Source: Andrena cerasifolii (lineage: Eukaryota > Arthropoda > Insecta > Hymenoptera > Andrenidae). Taken from it: a stretch of 64,000 nt of DNA. The translations under genes and the position numbers were made by a program. The DNA is taken from positions 10,037,001 to 10,101,000 of the forward strand of contig NC_135130.1 in NCBI RefSeq assembly GCF_050908995.1, given 5' to 3'. The notes beneath the pieces are model-generated. The model had not been told where the DNA came from. It searched no databases and worked only from the letters and a program-made list of their open reading frames with translations. Position 1 is the stretch's first letter; each line of letters begins with the position of its first letter. This document shows positions 11,629 through 22,400 of this stretch, piece by piece.

Positions 11629-11832
11629 TTAGTTCCGTATGTTTGCAGTTGGTTCCAAAGTTAGTGCCAGGGGGTTGTACTCTTGCTCCGGACTTTTGTA
11701 GGTAATCCTGCCCATGAAGGCTACGCTGTTGACCCTGGATGAATCCATTGAAATACACTGTTTCGGTATGGGTTTCTGATGCACCACTGTATACACAGCA
11801 GAATTTCCCGACGTCACAAAGGCGCAATCCAT
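11629..11832 (-). CDS. Possible short protein or 3' coding exon, 67 codons, unrecognised
   Basis: The minus-strand frame starts at an ATG in a favourable context (GTCGCCATGG) with an in-frame stop just upstream, and ends IRN-stop at the edge of the palindromic repeat. Codon use looks ordinary and the composition is balanced, without the S/R/L bias of neighbouring chance frames. No domain, signal peptide or membrane segment was recognised. The last codons and following sequence align with the repeat copy at 53952-54190, where a plus-strand frame also ends IRA-stop at the same alignment position. This could be the 3' end of a mobile-element gene, a retrocopied gene tail, a terminal exon, or chance. 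Coding status is uncertain. Confidence 0.25.
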   Translation of the reverse strand: MDCAFVTSGNSAVYTVVHQKPIPKQCISMDSSRVNSVAFMGRITYKSPEQEYNPLALTLEPTANIRN

Positions 11833-13448
11833 GGCGACAAGTTAATATCGCTATAATTCCACTTTACGGGGACTGCAGTCGTGCAGCGGGAAAATTATTG
11901 ACGCGACCGGGGTGGTAGGGCAGGGGCGGTAGGAGCGCGCGGGCAGCGACGACGCAGAAACGGCAACCCCGAATGTTTAAACGGCGCGCTTCGACAGCGT
12001 ATTTCCGTGCGATGATCTATGAAGTTGCAAGTTACCAACAAACCGCTTATCTGATTCAACGTTTCGACGGTGGATCCAGTTCAATACGCATCGCCGTTCC
12101 CTAAATCCGCGGAGGAAGTACAGTGGTATTATTGAATGCCTGGCAACTTGCGAAATCTCTGCGCACAATTTTGCCATTTATAACACTTCCATTTCCAATA
12201 AAGCGTGCTCCATCTCTGCCGATCTACGAATGTGGTCAACACGTTTCGCTTGGTTAAACAATCCAACCCGTCAGACTTTAATGAACCTCGGCAGCTCTGT
12301 CCAAACGTGATACACTTTTCATGGTAATCTTCAACTCCAAACTTCTGGAACTTTGGAAGCCGATAGTTTCCGGAAGTTCCACTGCACCCATGCCGAATAC
12401 TTGTCCCTCTTTTCTAACCAACTGCCTCCAAGAACACGCTTAGACTTCCAGCAAAGCAACTGCCATCCGCATGATAGTCGGCAATTCCAAGGGAAACACC
12501 GTGTACCCGGCTCCACCGTCGTTCCATTGAATATCCATTGCTTGGCCAGGCGCGGGTTGACACAGCAAGAGTAACCGTAATCGTAGCAATAATTTCGCCG
12601 GAATGCCGGGCCAGCAACTCGAAACTTTTAATTGGAACTTGTCATATGCTGGGACTATACATCGCTACGGAACGCGCGGACAACATTCGAGGGGTTTACG
12701 AGCGACCAACCAGGCGAAGGACAGTAAAGAGGGTTTGCGGGACACGTATGCGCTATTCCGTGATGAATTGTCCCCCATTAGCGACGAAATATCCGAGGAA
12801 ATATATTGGCTTCCCTGATAAAGAGGGACAAGGTGCGTCCGCGAGTGTAGTTTTGAAGAGCGGCTCGGGGAATGTATGCCACGAGTCGATGGGGGAGGGT
12901 CTTTTGAAACCAGCCGGAAATAAATTAGATGGATTTTACGAGCGCGTGAAATAAAAGAGAGGAACTTGTCGCTGCGAATTATTTTTACAGATACCTATGT
13001 GTGCCTGCGTATTATTCACAGCCTCCATTTCGGCGAATAGGGAGACCCAATGCGACATGCCTCTACTTGATCTTCAGTGGTGCCAGCCACTCGTCCCGGA
13101 TTCACTTGAATTTTGGTGTTTCCGTTAATGGTGGGCACCATTTTTTTGCTATATCGCTTCACACAGTGCTCCAACTTACTCCTACATTATTACACTGTGC
13201 TTATCCCATGGTCGTTTTTGCACCCTTCATACATGCAACACGAATGTTTGTACAGATCGTACAGTTTTATGAATATCTCACACATTTCAAACGCTGTTAC
13301 AATTACGAACGAGAAATGGTACGAATTGTTTGATGGGTTCACTATTACGGGATATGGAAAATCTCTTTCAATTTACGACTACAATATTTCTTCTTTTTTT
13401 CTGCGTGATAGCAATAAACAGTTTTTAAAAAGAAAAGTCTGTGCTTGT
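11833..13448. other. Unique non-coding DNA, nothing recognised
   Basis: Frames of up to 138 codons (12538-12954, plus) overlap others on both strands and show no motif. No repeat partner was seen. Confidence 0.45.
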
Positions 13449-13906
13449 TTTAGTCTCAACCCGTCGTCGAACATCCCGAACTTGGGAATTTAAAAAATTC
13501 TATAACCTTGTGAATATGTAGGTAATTTCTTCCTGATTACAACGCAAATTTTTGTTTGCTGCCCAAATTCACTCTAAGGGGGTGTAATTGACTCCTGAAA
13601 ATCCGTTTTTTTTCTTCAATTTTATGTTATAACTCGTGAACTGTAAAATAATTTTTCTACCAAACGATAGTTCTAATTAAAAGAAGTAACTTTTGTCTAG
13701 AAACTTTTTTTCTATCTCTTACAGTTCGTGAGTTACAACACAAAATCGGAAAATAGCCGAATAGGGGTTAATTTCACCCCCCTCGAGTGAATTTGGCAGC
13801 AAACAAAAGTAGCATTGTAATCCTAAGGAAATCCTCTACATATTCGCAAAGTTTCAGAATTTTTTGAATTTCCGGGTTCGAGGTCTTCCCATGTTAGCCC
13901 CCTTAA
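13449..13906. mobile_element. Foldback element, TTAA at its right end
   Basis: The left arm (13449-13685) and right arm (13690-13906) are imperfect reverse complements that nearly meet at the centre. Matching blocks include AAAAAATTCT, GAATATGTAG, TTTGTTTGCTGCC with AAATTCACTC, and ATAACTCGTGAACTG near the centre. The right end has TTAA at 13903-13906. The left equivalent has decayed. There is no coding capacity. A 126-codon frame (13113-13493) runs into the left arm and is not credible. Confidence 0.75.
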
Positions 13907-15284
13907 AAGAATTGGGAACAGTGTTCGGTGACTTTACCAGCGTAACAGTACTACCAGGCGCTGTTGAAGCGGCTAACGCTACCAAAGGAAACAAAATACT
14001 TGCTCTCATCGGGTTCCTCTGAGCTTCATTTATGCAGGGATCGCGCAAGAAAGTCCTTCACACGAAAGACGACCTCTTCCATTCGCTTCCTCGCTGCGCG
14101 GCGTAAAGATAGATATGCCCCCCATATCGTTGCAAGTATCCCCTGGATATTTTTCAGCGGGCACAGTCGGGATGTGTGCTGACGATAAAAAGTCATCCGC
14201 TTCAGAGGCACAGGAGAATCCGTCAGTGGTAGTATTTCACAAGCGACCCGAGCTCTTTGTTAATCCTACCTGTAGCTCGGGGATTGCCCCGGGTTCTGTT
14301 AATCCTTCAGAGTCTCGAAATATTTCGAAAGCGAGCTGTCGGGAACACCGGTCTGCGTCACGTCTCGATTGATTTCCCGTGGAGAAGAGTCGCTGCCACG
14401 ACCGTTTGTGCTCGCAGCCACGTTAATCCGAGCCAGACTAATTAAACTGCTTTTCAGCGTTGCGATCGATTTTAATCACGATCCTTATTCGATCAGCCTG
14501 GACGCCCTAAGCATTTAGCCCGACGACAAGCATTTTTCCGGCCTGCTCGCCACACTAATTGACTAGACGACATCTGTCGCTCGTCCTTTGTCTTATCCTC
14601 TTACCGCGTTGCTCGCCCCCGCCCGCCGCGCTTTTCGCCACACGAGCCACCCACGCCTCTGTCTGCATCGTCGTCGGTTTGACGTGTCTTTTTTCTCTCG
14701 CGCCTAACATAGCTCATTAATTCGCGTAGCGGTGTCAAAAGTCACCGCGACGCGGCAGCTACGGTGTTAAATTAATTCTGGTAGGAGTCATTTCGCTGGC
14801 CCCGTGCTAATGGCCCGCTACCACCACAGTAACGCGGCCATAAATTAATTCCGCCTCGTCGTTACGTTGCTTTCGAATGGTTCGTCGCCATACAGGGATG
14901 CAGCGCCGGCATGACGGGCACGTAATCCCGCAGACTCGTTCGGTGTTTCGCCGTTTTCAAAATCGCTGGCAACTCGGGGGAGATACGTAGACACCAATAC
15001 CCTCGGTCGCCTGCAAGTATCCGCGGCGCGCGAGTGATTTCTTGAAAGAGAACTAGGCACAGTGCTAAAGGTAATTGGAAGGCACGTCGATGGGTCTCGC
15101 TGTGTCGCGAGGCTATTTCTAGCCTCCCATTCTTTGTTTGGGTTTGCGGTAAGCGTGTCCTGGGTAGGCGCGGACCTTGAACGTGCCTTATATGGGCACC
15201 TCGGGTGGCCTCGCCAGGATTCGGCCGGTTTCGGTAGAACTGGAGGGGGGCGAACGCGAGGCGAGCGCAAGACGAGCGTGAGGC
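13907..15284. other. Unique DNA, GC-rich toward the hairpin, no supported gene
   Basis: Frames of 167 and 219 codons on minus and 193 on plus overlap each other across 14.85-15.64 kb. They all read through the hairpin at 15285-15485, which translates into mirrored peptide fragments, so they are rejected as genes. Just before the hairpin, 15250-15290 has irregular repeats of GCGAGCG/GACGAGCG. Confidence 0.4.
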
Positions 15285-15485
15285 GAGCTCGGGCTGTGAT
15301 GCCAGATCGGGGACGGGTTCCCTCGAGAATTTCCCCCACCTCGCGCACACTACGCCGGAGCGGCGCGTCCGTGAGCTCGGCGCTTCGGAGTCCAACTCAC
15401 GGACACGCAGCTCCGGCGTGGTGTGCGCGAGGTGGGGGAAATTCTCGAGAGAACCCGTCCCCGATCTGGCATCACAGAGCTCGAG
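15285..15485. repeat. GC-rich, nearly perfect long hairpin (82 bp core stem, 20 nt loop)
   Basis: The left arm 15301-15375 pairs with 15396-15470 without gaps and with about four mismatches, two of which would be G:U wobbles in RNA from one strand or the other. Seven further pairs (15294-15300 with 15471-15477) and flanking GAGCTC sequences extend it. The loop is 15376-15395. Unlike the AT-rich foldbacks elsewhere, it is GC-rich and shows little arm divergence. It could be a recent foldback insertion, a replication-generated palindrome, or a hairpin-RNA locus. No open frame is credible across it. Confidence 0.9.
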
Positions 15486-16200
15486 AAGCATTGTTACGTT
15501 TGTTACAGTCGAAGTTGCCACGGCGTGGCAGAATTGTACTTAACGAAGTCGCCACGACACGAGGAATAACTGTATTCAATTGTATTAAAATAAACTATAT
15601 TTGGACGGCAAAATTTGCCTACCAATCAATCGCACAAAATTAATTTGCCGTGCGATCGCGTATCTAGCACGCGACACGCTGTTTGAGACTGTCGAGTGCG
15701 AGGGAACTACGCATAGCAGTATCTCGACGCGTTCTTCCCTGATGTTTGCCAGTAAAAGGATGAACGAACGCCTGAGAGAAAACTCCTGCCACTAGAACAA
15801 ACACGAGGCTCACGCACAATGGCGCACGATTTCGAGGGTGGAGTATTCACATTACCGCCGAATCCCATTGAATCCCAGGGGCAAAAAGTTCTCCGATATC
15901 TTGAAACTCCAGGGAAATATGCTTATCCCCTGGAAATACTGATCGAGAGATGCTAAAACGAAATAGGGCCGATCGTTCTGCTTCCCCTGTTTCATCCTCC
16001 AGCCCCGATCCTACACCCACTCACCCTCTCTGGACCAAGTCGAAAATAGAGTAGTTCAAACTACTTCTGTAGCCAATGCGGTCGAGCACACGCGAATATT
16101 GAGACTTCTAATCATTTTCCCTCGGGTAGGGGTGAATCATACCTCTTCTTTACCGCCTGGGTAGGCAGGGTTCTAAGAAGTAACTTGTAATTATCTAATA
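15486..16200. other. Unique non-coding DNA, nothing recognised
   Basis: Begins with GTTACG/GTTACAG-containing sequence and an AATAAA-like site at about 15589, but no terminal repeat pair or coding frame was found. Confidence 0.4.
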
Positions 16201-16434
16201 CTAGATATACTACCCGGCTCTGCCCGGAATTTACATTGATTTTTTATTAAAAAAAATCATAAAACTCCAAACTATTTTCAGAATTTTTTTTTTTATTTTT
16301 TTTGTTGCGAGAATAGTCACATTCATCTGGATTAGCCAAGCATAAAGAACTGGGCACATTTCGTGACACCAGAGTTTACCATTCGAAAGTTTTTAGGCGA
16401 CAGACATATTAACTTTCTGGTTTATGTATTAAGA
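16201..16434 (-). mobile_element. Helitron-like 3' end, copy 1 of 3
   Basis: On the minus strand this is a homologue of 28622-28821 and 63702-63912: CTTAATACATAAACCAG, then GTCGCCTAAAAACTTTCG, a CAT-TCGT-GGATTAG type block, and a poly-A/T patch. It ends in GGGCAGAGCCGGG followed by CTAG (16201-16204) and then T. A short hairpin before CTAG followed by T is the known Helitron 3' end pattern. The autonomous helicase protein is absent. The 5' boundary is set only by loss of similarity. Confidence 0.6.
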
Positions 16435-19367
16435 CTCAGAATCTAGATCTTCGTAGCTATGTCCAACGCCTCGTCATGATCAAGGAGCGATACTTTCAAG
16501 CTTTGATGACAGCAGATCTCTCGTGCAAGTAAGAAGTGATTAGAAGATGGAATGGAGTCTGACGTCGGGTAAGAGGGGTAAAAGGGAGTGACTGAGAGGG
16601 ACGAGACTGGAATGGCTTGATGCCAATTCCATCAGATATTAGCATGGGAATGGAGTGTGATTTGTGGGCCAGCTAGCCGTGACATGGAGGCGTACTCTCG
16701 CGTGTACGTGTAGGAAAAGTACGGGAGTGTGTCTATCTCTGCCTCTCTTTGGCCAGCTCCAACCAGAGACAAAGTTACAGAGACGCCAGAAGTGGGAAAG
16801 AGGTAGACGATGAGGCATGCCGCTACTCGGCAGGACAAACACATCAGCGAATCTCCTGGGATTAACCGGAAAATTTATGACTCCGCTATCACGCGGATCA
16901 TATATCGATTCAGCGAACCGCTGACTGAGATGCCGCGAAAGGGAAAGCCCTTGCGGAATGAATCCTTAAATTCTTCTGGAACTACAAAAATTCCTCGCGC
17001 GACTCGGTATTCGAATATCGACGATACCGTATTCGCTAACCCCAGTAATTTTCTGCTCGGCCAGTTCACAATGTTAGGAACTTTACTTTCTAGGATTGAT
17101 TTCTTTTGCTCACGCGCGCTCGAAGCTCTTCAAACTTCTGGCCAGAGTAACCCGTGCCAAGGGTCTTTTACTTCTCCCTGTCCAACTTCAAAAACAGCCA
17201 AACGTGAAACGTGTCCAGGAAACTTTCTATTTTGACACAAGTGCCACCCCACGCTTCCCCACAGGACTTGATGAAAGTCTCTGCTGATTGCTCTGTAACG
17301 CTGGACCTATCTGGGCCTCAATGGAGAACGTGTAATCGCGAAGCAGAAAGTATGATATCAGTGGCGCATCCAGATGAAAGGGGAAAGGAAAAACCCGCAC
17401 CCATGGAAAAAGGAGATTAATGTTATCAGGAGTGATGTAATTCAAGAGCTTTATAAAAAGAAAAGAAAACTGGATTTTATTCTTTAAATAAATTTTTATA
17501 CTCACCTAATGAATTTTCACCTCATTGAATTTGCATTGAAAATATATATGTCTGTTCAACTCGACTCCCCCTAAGATTAAATCCTCAGAGCGCCACTGTA
17601 CGATGTGATAGGTTCGTAAGAAGTGCTTCATCACTATTTTACAACTGAATTGATACTATCCGGCCTGTGAAGCTATTTTATTGATTCTAATAGAACCCAG
17701 GAATGCACTGATCACAGGACTTCCCGCTTCAGTAATTTCGAATAGAACAGATGCAGGGTTGGAGAATCAGAGTCGAGTCGTCAAAGATGCAGGCAAAACC
17801 GATCAGTATGAATCGTGTATCTTCGGAGGACCCACTACGAAGTCTCGTCATGTTCAACACGGAGCCAGGAAGCGGGTAGGAAGGGAAAGGGTGGCATACC
17901 AACGAGTTCCCGCAACGTCTCGTCTCGTAGACCAGCGGTGCCAGCATCCCCGAACGAGAGGAGAGGAACACGGCGGTTAGCTGCCTCCACGTGGTCCGTT
18001 AATATTAAAACCCCTTATGCGCCGTTCATGCGAGCACTATACACCGGCGGCAGCATAGATTTACATAATAAAAGAAACCTTCTGCACGACAAAGGGATCG
18101 CCAATCCCATGTAGACGGTTGAGTCGAAGTAGAACCGCGACTCTGCTAAATCCTTTCGTGAAACAAGAAGAGTCCAAGGGTTCATCCAGGTTCAGGGCTC
18201 CAACGTTTAGACATCCCTCTAGCTCACCACGTCTAAACCTAGGGGTTTTAATAAGATCCAGTGATTAATCAGGTTCACTTGACACAACCAATCCCGTTCA
18301 CCAAAGACAAAACGACGTGTCCCCTCTAAAATTCTGTTTCTAATTAGATCTTAATTTCATTCTCTTCTGTCTGATCTCTTATTTATTTTCAGTCTTAGTT
18401 ATTAATGAAGGATGAAATCGACGATCATCGATAATAACTAAAGATTAAGACTATGTATACCTATAACAACATCGCAAAAAAATAGACATTCCATTTGGGA
18501 TTTCCCCTTAGGGTGCCAATCATTGTACAGGCTACCCTACACACCGGTGGATGTACTTGTCGAAGCTGGACCCTCCATATTCGGAATCCCAAAGTATTCA
18601 GCGCAAATAAGTCCGACGGAAATTGAAATAAATATTACCCATGCGCCACTGCCAGAGTAAATTTTCACACTTCCATTCAAATTGCGGTCGCTTTGACTTT
18701 ATGCACATATGTATACAGTCGAGGCTCCCTTTCCATCCAACTATATTTCCGCGTACGTTTGAACTTTTTTCACCGGTGCACGCTTCTGACATCGAATTGC
18801 ATCACGTAACTCCAGCCAGATAGGTGCGTGATTAATGGGACGCCATGGAAAGTAATATCATCGCCGGTTCTCGCTCGGTCATTTCGCGGAGATACTCGCG
18901 GAAATGGCGGTTCACTGATCTGGCTGTCTGCATCAATCTGCATGCCACGGAATGCCTGATGCTTGCGGCGTTGATGAAATTCTGAAGAATCCCGTAAACG
19001 AAGGCCTACTTGAAACGCGCACACCCCCGCATCTGCTGCACGTGTGCCGTAGAAATAACAAAGCAAGAGGGGCGCAGCTCCATTTTTGACAGTTCTTGAG
19101 TTACGATGTGTAATATATGTAAAAAAATTCTACATCGTTTGGCGCACGTTTGAAGCAAATCCGATAACAAATGAGCGATTTATTGCAAATTTTGAATCTG
19201 CAACCGTTACTCTTTCGCGCAGTTGGAATGTTCCAGATTTGAAAAATTCGCCAAAAGCAGAAATAAAAACTTATCAACTGAATAACTACTACTTATTGCG
19301 TGAAAGTATATATTTTTCAATCAGTGTTCTCTTTTTAATATTAAGTCGAAGCAATAATTTTATAAAC
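16435..19367. other. Unique non-coding DNA, nothing recognised
   Basis: Frames up to 141 codons (16810-17235, plus) lack motifs and overlap opposing frames. AT-rich patches lie at 17430-17560 and 19080-19360. A weak inverted pair (AGTCTTAG at 18392, ATTAAGACT at 18445) is present. Confidence 0.45.
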
Positions 19368-19426
19368 TTTGTGGTTTCCCTTTTAAAAAATTTGTGGTTT
19401 CCCTTTTAAAAAATTTGTGGTTTCCC
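19368..19426 (+). repeat. 23 bp tandem repeat, about 2.6 copies
   Basis: The unit begins TTTGTGGTTTCCC and ends TTTTAAAAAA. Copies lie at 19368-19390 and 19391-19413 with a partial copy at 19414-19426. The complete copies are identical, suggesting recent duplication. Confidence 0.9.
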
Positions 19427-22400
19427 AATTTCCAGATGCACGTTGCACTTGACCTCATTAGAGTGGCTTCAACCACACTAACCTCGTTTTCTATGTTGGG
19501 CCATTTGGTATAATTTGGGCATTGTCGCGGGTGCCAATCCCGGGCTGATGCCCTCATCAGCCTTGATCAATCTTCGCCCTTCCTTCCAGCTCGGAAGGTT
19601 ACGTCTCGCTGGTCACATCGGTTTTCCACGGGGCAGCTCACTCATCACACTACTCTTATCGATCATCGCTTCATTTGGCCACCAGCACTCGGTGCATTTT
19701 TCTTGCCAGCTAGCCGGGATTTCATCCTCGACAGTGTTTCACTGGCTTACGGGCCGTGGAGCTGATACATCTTCGTCAAACCACGACACACCGGAGGAGG
19801 TATTAGCAGTGACAGCTAAGATACTCCTACGAATTCTATCTCCGCGGATATTCTCCCGTGATTCCTGCGCCTCTTATCCGAGCAGTGGACGTCTCATTGC
19901 AAATGGCACCACGGTAAAAGTGCCACGGCCTCTCGGAAAGCCTCTTTCGCGGTGGCAATGGTGAGTGATTCGTTCCCGCGATGCCAGAATTTTGTAACAT
20001 TTTTTACTTCGTCAAAAGAGATGAAAATAGCTGCTGCGGCGAAGAAGGGCGCTTTGAGTATTATATTTCATGCTCAGTAGTGCGTTTCGGTCAGATTCGA
20101 AACCTAGGATATTTCCCATCGCGAGGCACACGCGTCCAGAGTTAACCTCAGAAAAGAAGCCGTTCCTTTTCATACAATTTGCATGGTTGGAACTGCGAGG
20201 GCACGTGCACCAGGTGTATTTCTGATGAAATTGAAGAGAACGACTGCAGACTGCAGGGGCATAAATTCCAGAGGTAGCGCTTGTTCATGTATGTTAAACG
20301 GAAGAAGTCTATCCAATCCTGCGGGAGGGATATCTTGGACAACGGAGGGGCTTAAGGGATTACTCGGCGCTAAAATAATTCAAATCCGCAGGAAAGACAG
20401 CCACGGGTTGCCCGACGATCTCAGAAATACGCAGCAGTAGAAGGTCTTTAAAGGTTTGCTAGAAGGGCAAGAGCAAAAGTCTAATCTGACCAACAAACAA
20501 TAGCGTCGTTCTCATTAGCCAACTTACCTACGTGATTTTCATTTCAAGTATTACTTCACATGCTCACGACGATAGAATAAGTCATTCAACACTGTTCACA
20601 ATTTTAACGAGGCCTCCTGGGTACCATTTCCCCAACGCTGACGACGCAGTCGGTCGTGTTTATATCTCGCGTATGTGCATTAGATGTTAATTTTTGATCA
20701 CCAGTCGGGGCCAGTAAATTCTTGCATGCGCAAACATTGAACTTCCCCGCTCCCGCGCGCTGAGTTGACACTGAAACGCTGGGTCTCCCAAAGCTGAGCC
20801 CACGTTTCAACGCAGCTTGTATAACGTCTGCCTCCACGCGCAGCATAGAACAAACGTTAATATCCCTGTTAACTAGGCTCCTCCGAACCGAACGAAAAAT
20901 TTCAAAAGGTTAACCGCTGGATGGAACATTTCGTGAATTCCTGTAGCTGTGCTGATTTTCATCCGGAATAGAAAGAGGCGTGCCAAATTCCATGAATATT
21001 TCCCGAAGCGCGGGATGAGAGATTTCGAGTGATGCATTTAAAATAGCATCGAAAGGGAGCGGAGAAATTACAAAGTGCAACAGGATCGCTGGGACACGGA
21101 CACCGTCATCGTTTCGCAAACAACAAGAGCGCGGCTGGTTGACAACGCGTCCGTTCCATTCCTATGTCCGTATTCATCAACATTTATCGTGTCCTCGCAT
21201 GCAGGTGAACTGCGGGAGAGAAGGGAAATTGCCTGGAGCTACGTTTTCCCGACACGATATTCGATTTGATGGTATAAAACCCCGTATACGCTCGAGATCC
21301 AGGCTTTGAGAGTTTATCGAATCAACGTTTGTTACGCGGCATCCGCTGTCCGCTCCGTGACAACTCCACGCTACAATTAACGTTTGTTTTCCCCTGGGAA
21401 ATACTGTTCCTTGTTGCAAGCGATACGCAAACTTTTGCTCTTAGCTCGCATTAATTTCAATAGAGGGCGCTCTTAATTAATTACCGATCATCACCATCGC
21501 TCCCCAAGCTCCGAAAGATCCAACCGGAACTCCGTTCCTCTTGGTCTCCTAATATTGGCAACTTTGCCATGCTTTTCTCGACGAGCGGCCAAGAATCGAT
21601 AAAAATCGTATCGCTTTCAGCGATCATGGGCGAAAGGGTCGGCGAGGGCCAGGGTACCTCTCGGTCCCTGTCTGTGTCGGACCGTAACTCCTAACGCGAA
21701 ACAGGAAATTGCAATTCGATGTTACGCTCGTTGGTGGAAAAATATGATTGCCGTAAATATTAATCGTAATGAAGCGGTCCTGGGCTGTCGGAAAATCGTT
21801 AAAGAGGCGATTTCCATAACGCGAAACGCGGTTTCAGCGCGCCTCCCCCAACAAAGGGCAATAACTTGCGAGCGGCCATTTTAAATCGAGCAAATGGCCG
21901 GCCGAAGTTATTGCGATGCATGGTTTCCGGTTTAAATCGAATGCGCACGCGAGTCGGATAGCGATCTACAGGGGAGAGAGCGTGGTTTAACGTGCGGCCG
22001 CGTGCGATAATCAAACGGCAGCAATTATGCAAATTGAGGCGCATGCAATTTACTTATTCGTGCTACCTAGTCTCGTCTCTGAATAGGGAATATCGTTGAC
22101 GATTTCGACCGAGACTATCATTTTTCGATCGGCGACAACGGCGGCGGTGAAGTGGCGCGGGGGCAAAATGAAATTGCAGGAGGCTGGGGATCCCTAACTT
22201 CGGCTGAAAGTTTATAACTAAAAGGCTCCGGCCTGATTAAAGTCGGCTATTTAATATCGCCGAGAAGATTCTTCGGATTCGTTGAAAAACTGTCCGCAGA
22301 ATGTCCTTCGATTCTGAACAGTGTAACGTTGCACCGAAGTTCCCGCAATGTTGCACATCGCGTTATATCTATTTGGGTCACTTTGTGCAATCTTAAATTC

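Noticed and set aside
14862..15643. Open frames of 219 and 167 codons (minus) and 193 codons (plus)
   Set aside because: They overlap on opposite strands and run through the GC-rich hairpin, giving mirrored peptide fragments. No domain was recognised; they are by-products of composition and the palindrome.
15486..16200. Possible solo LTR beginning near TGTTACG at about 15494
   Set aside because: No CA end with a matching target duplication and no second LTR was found.
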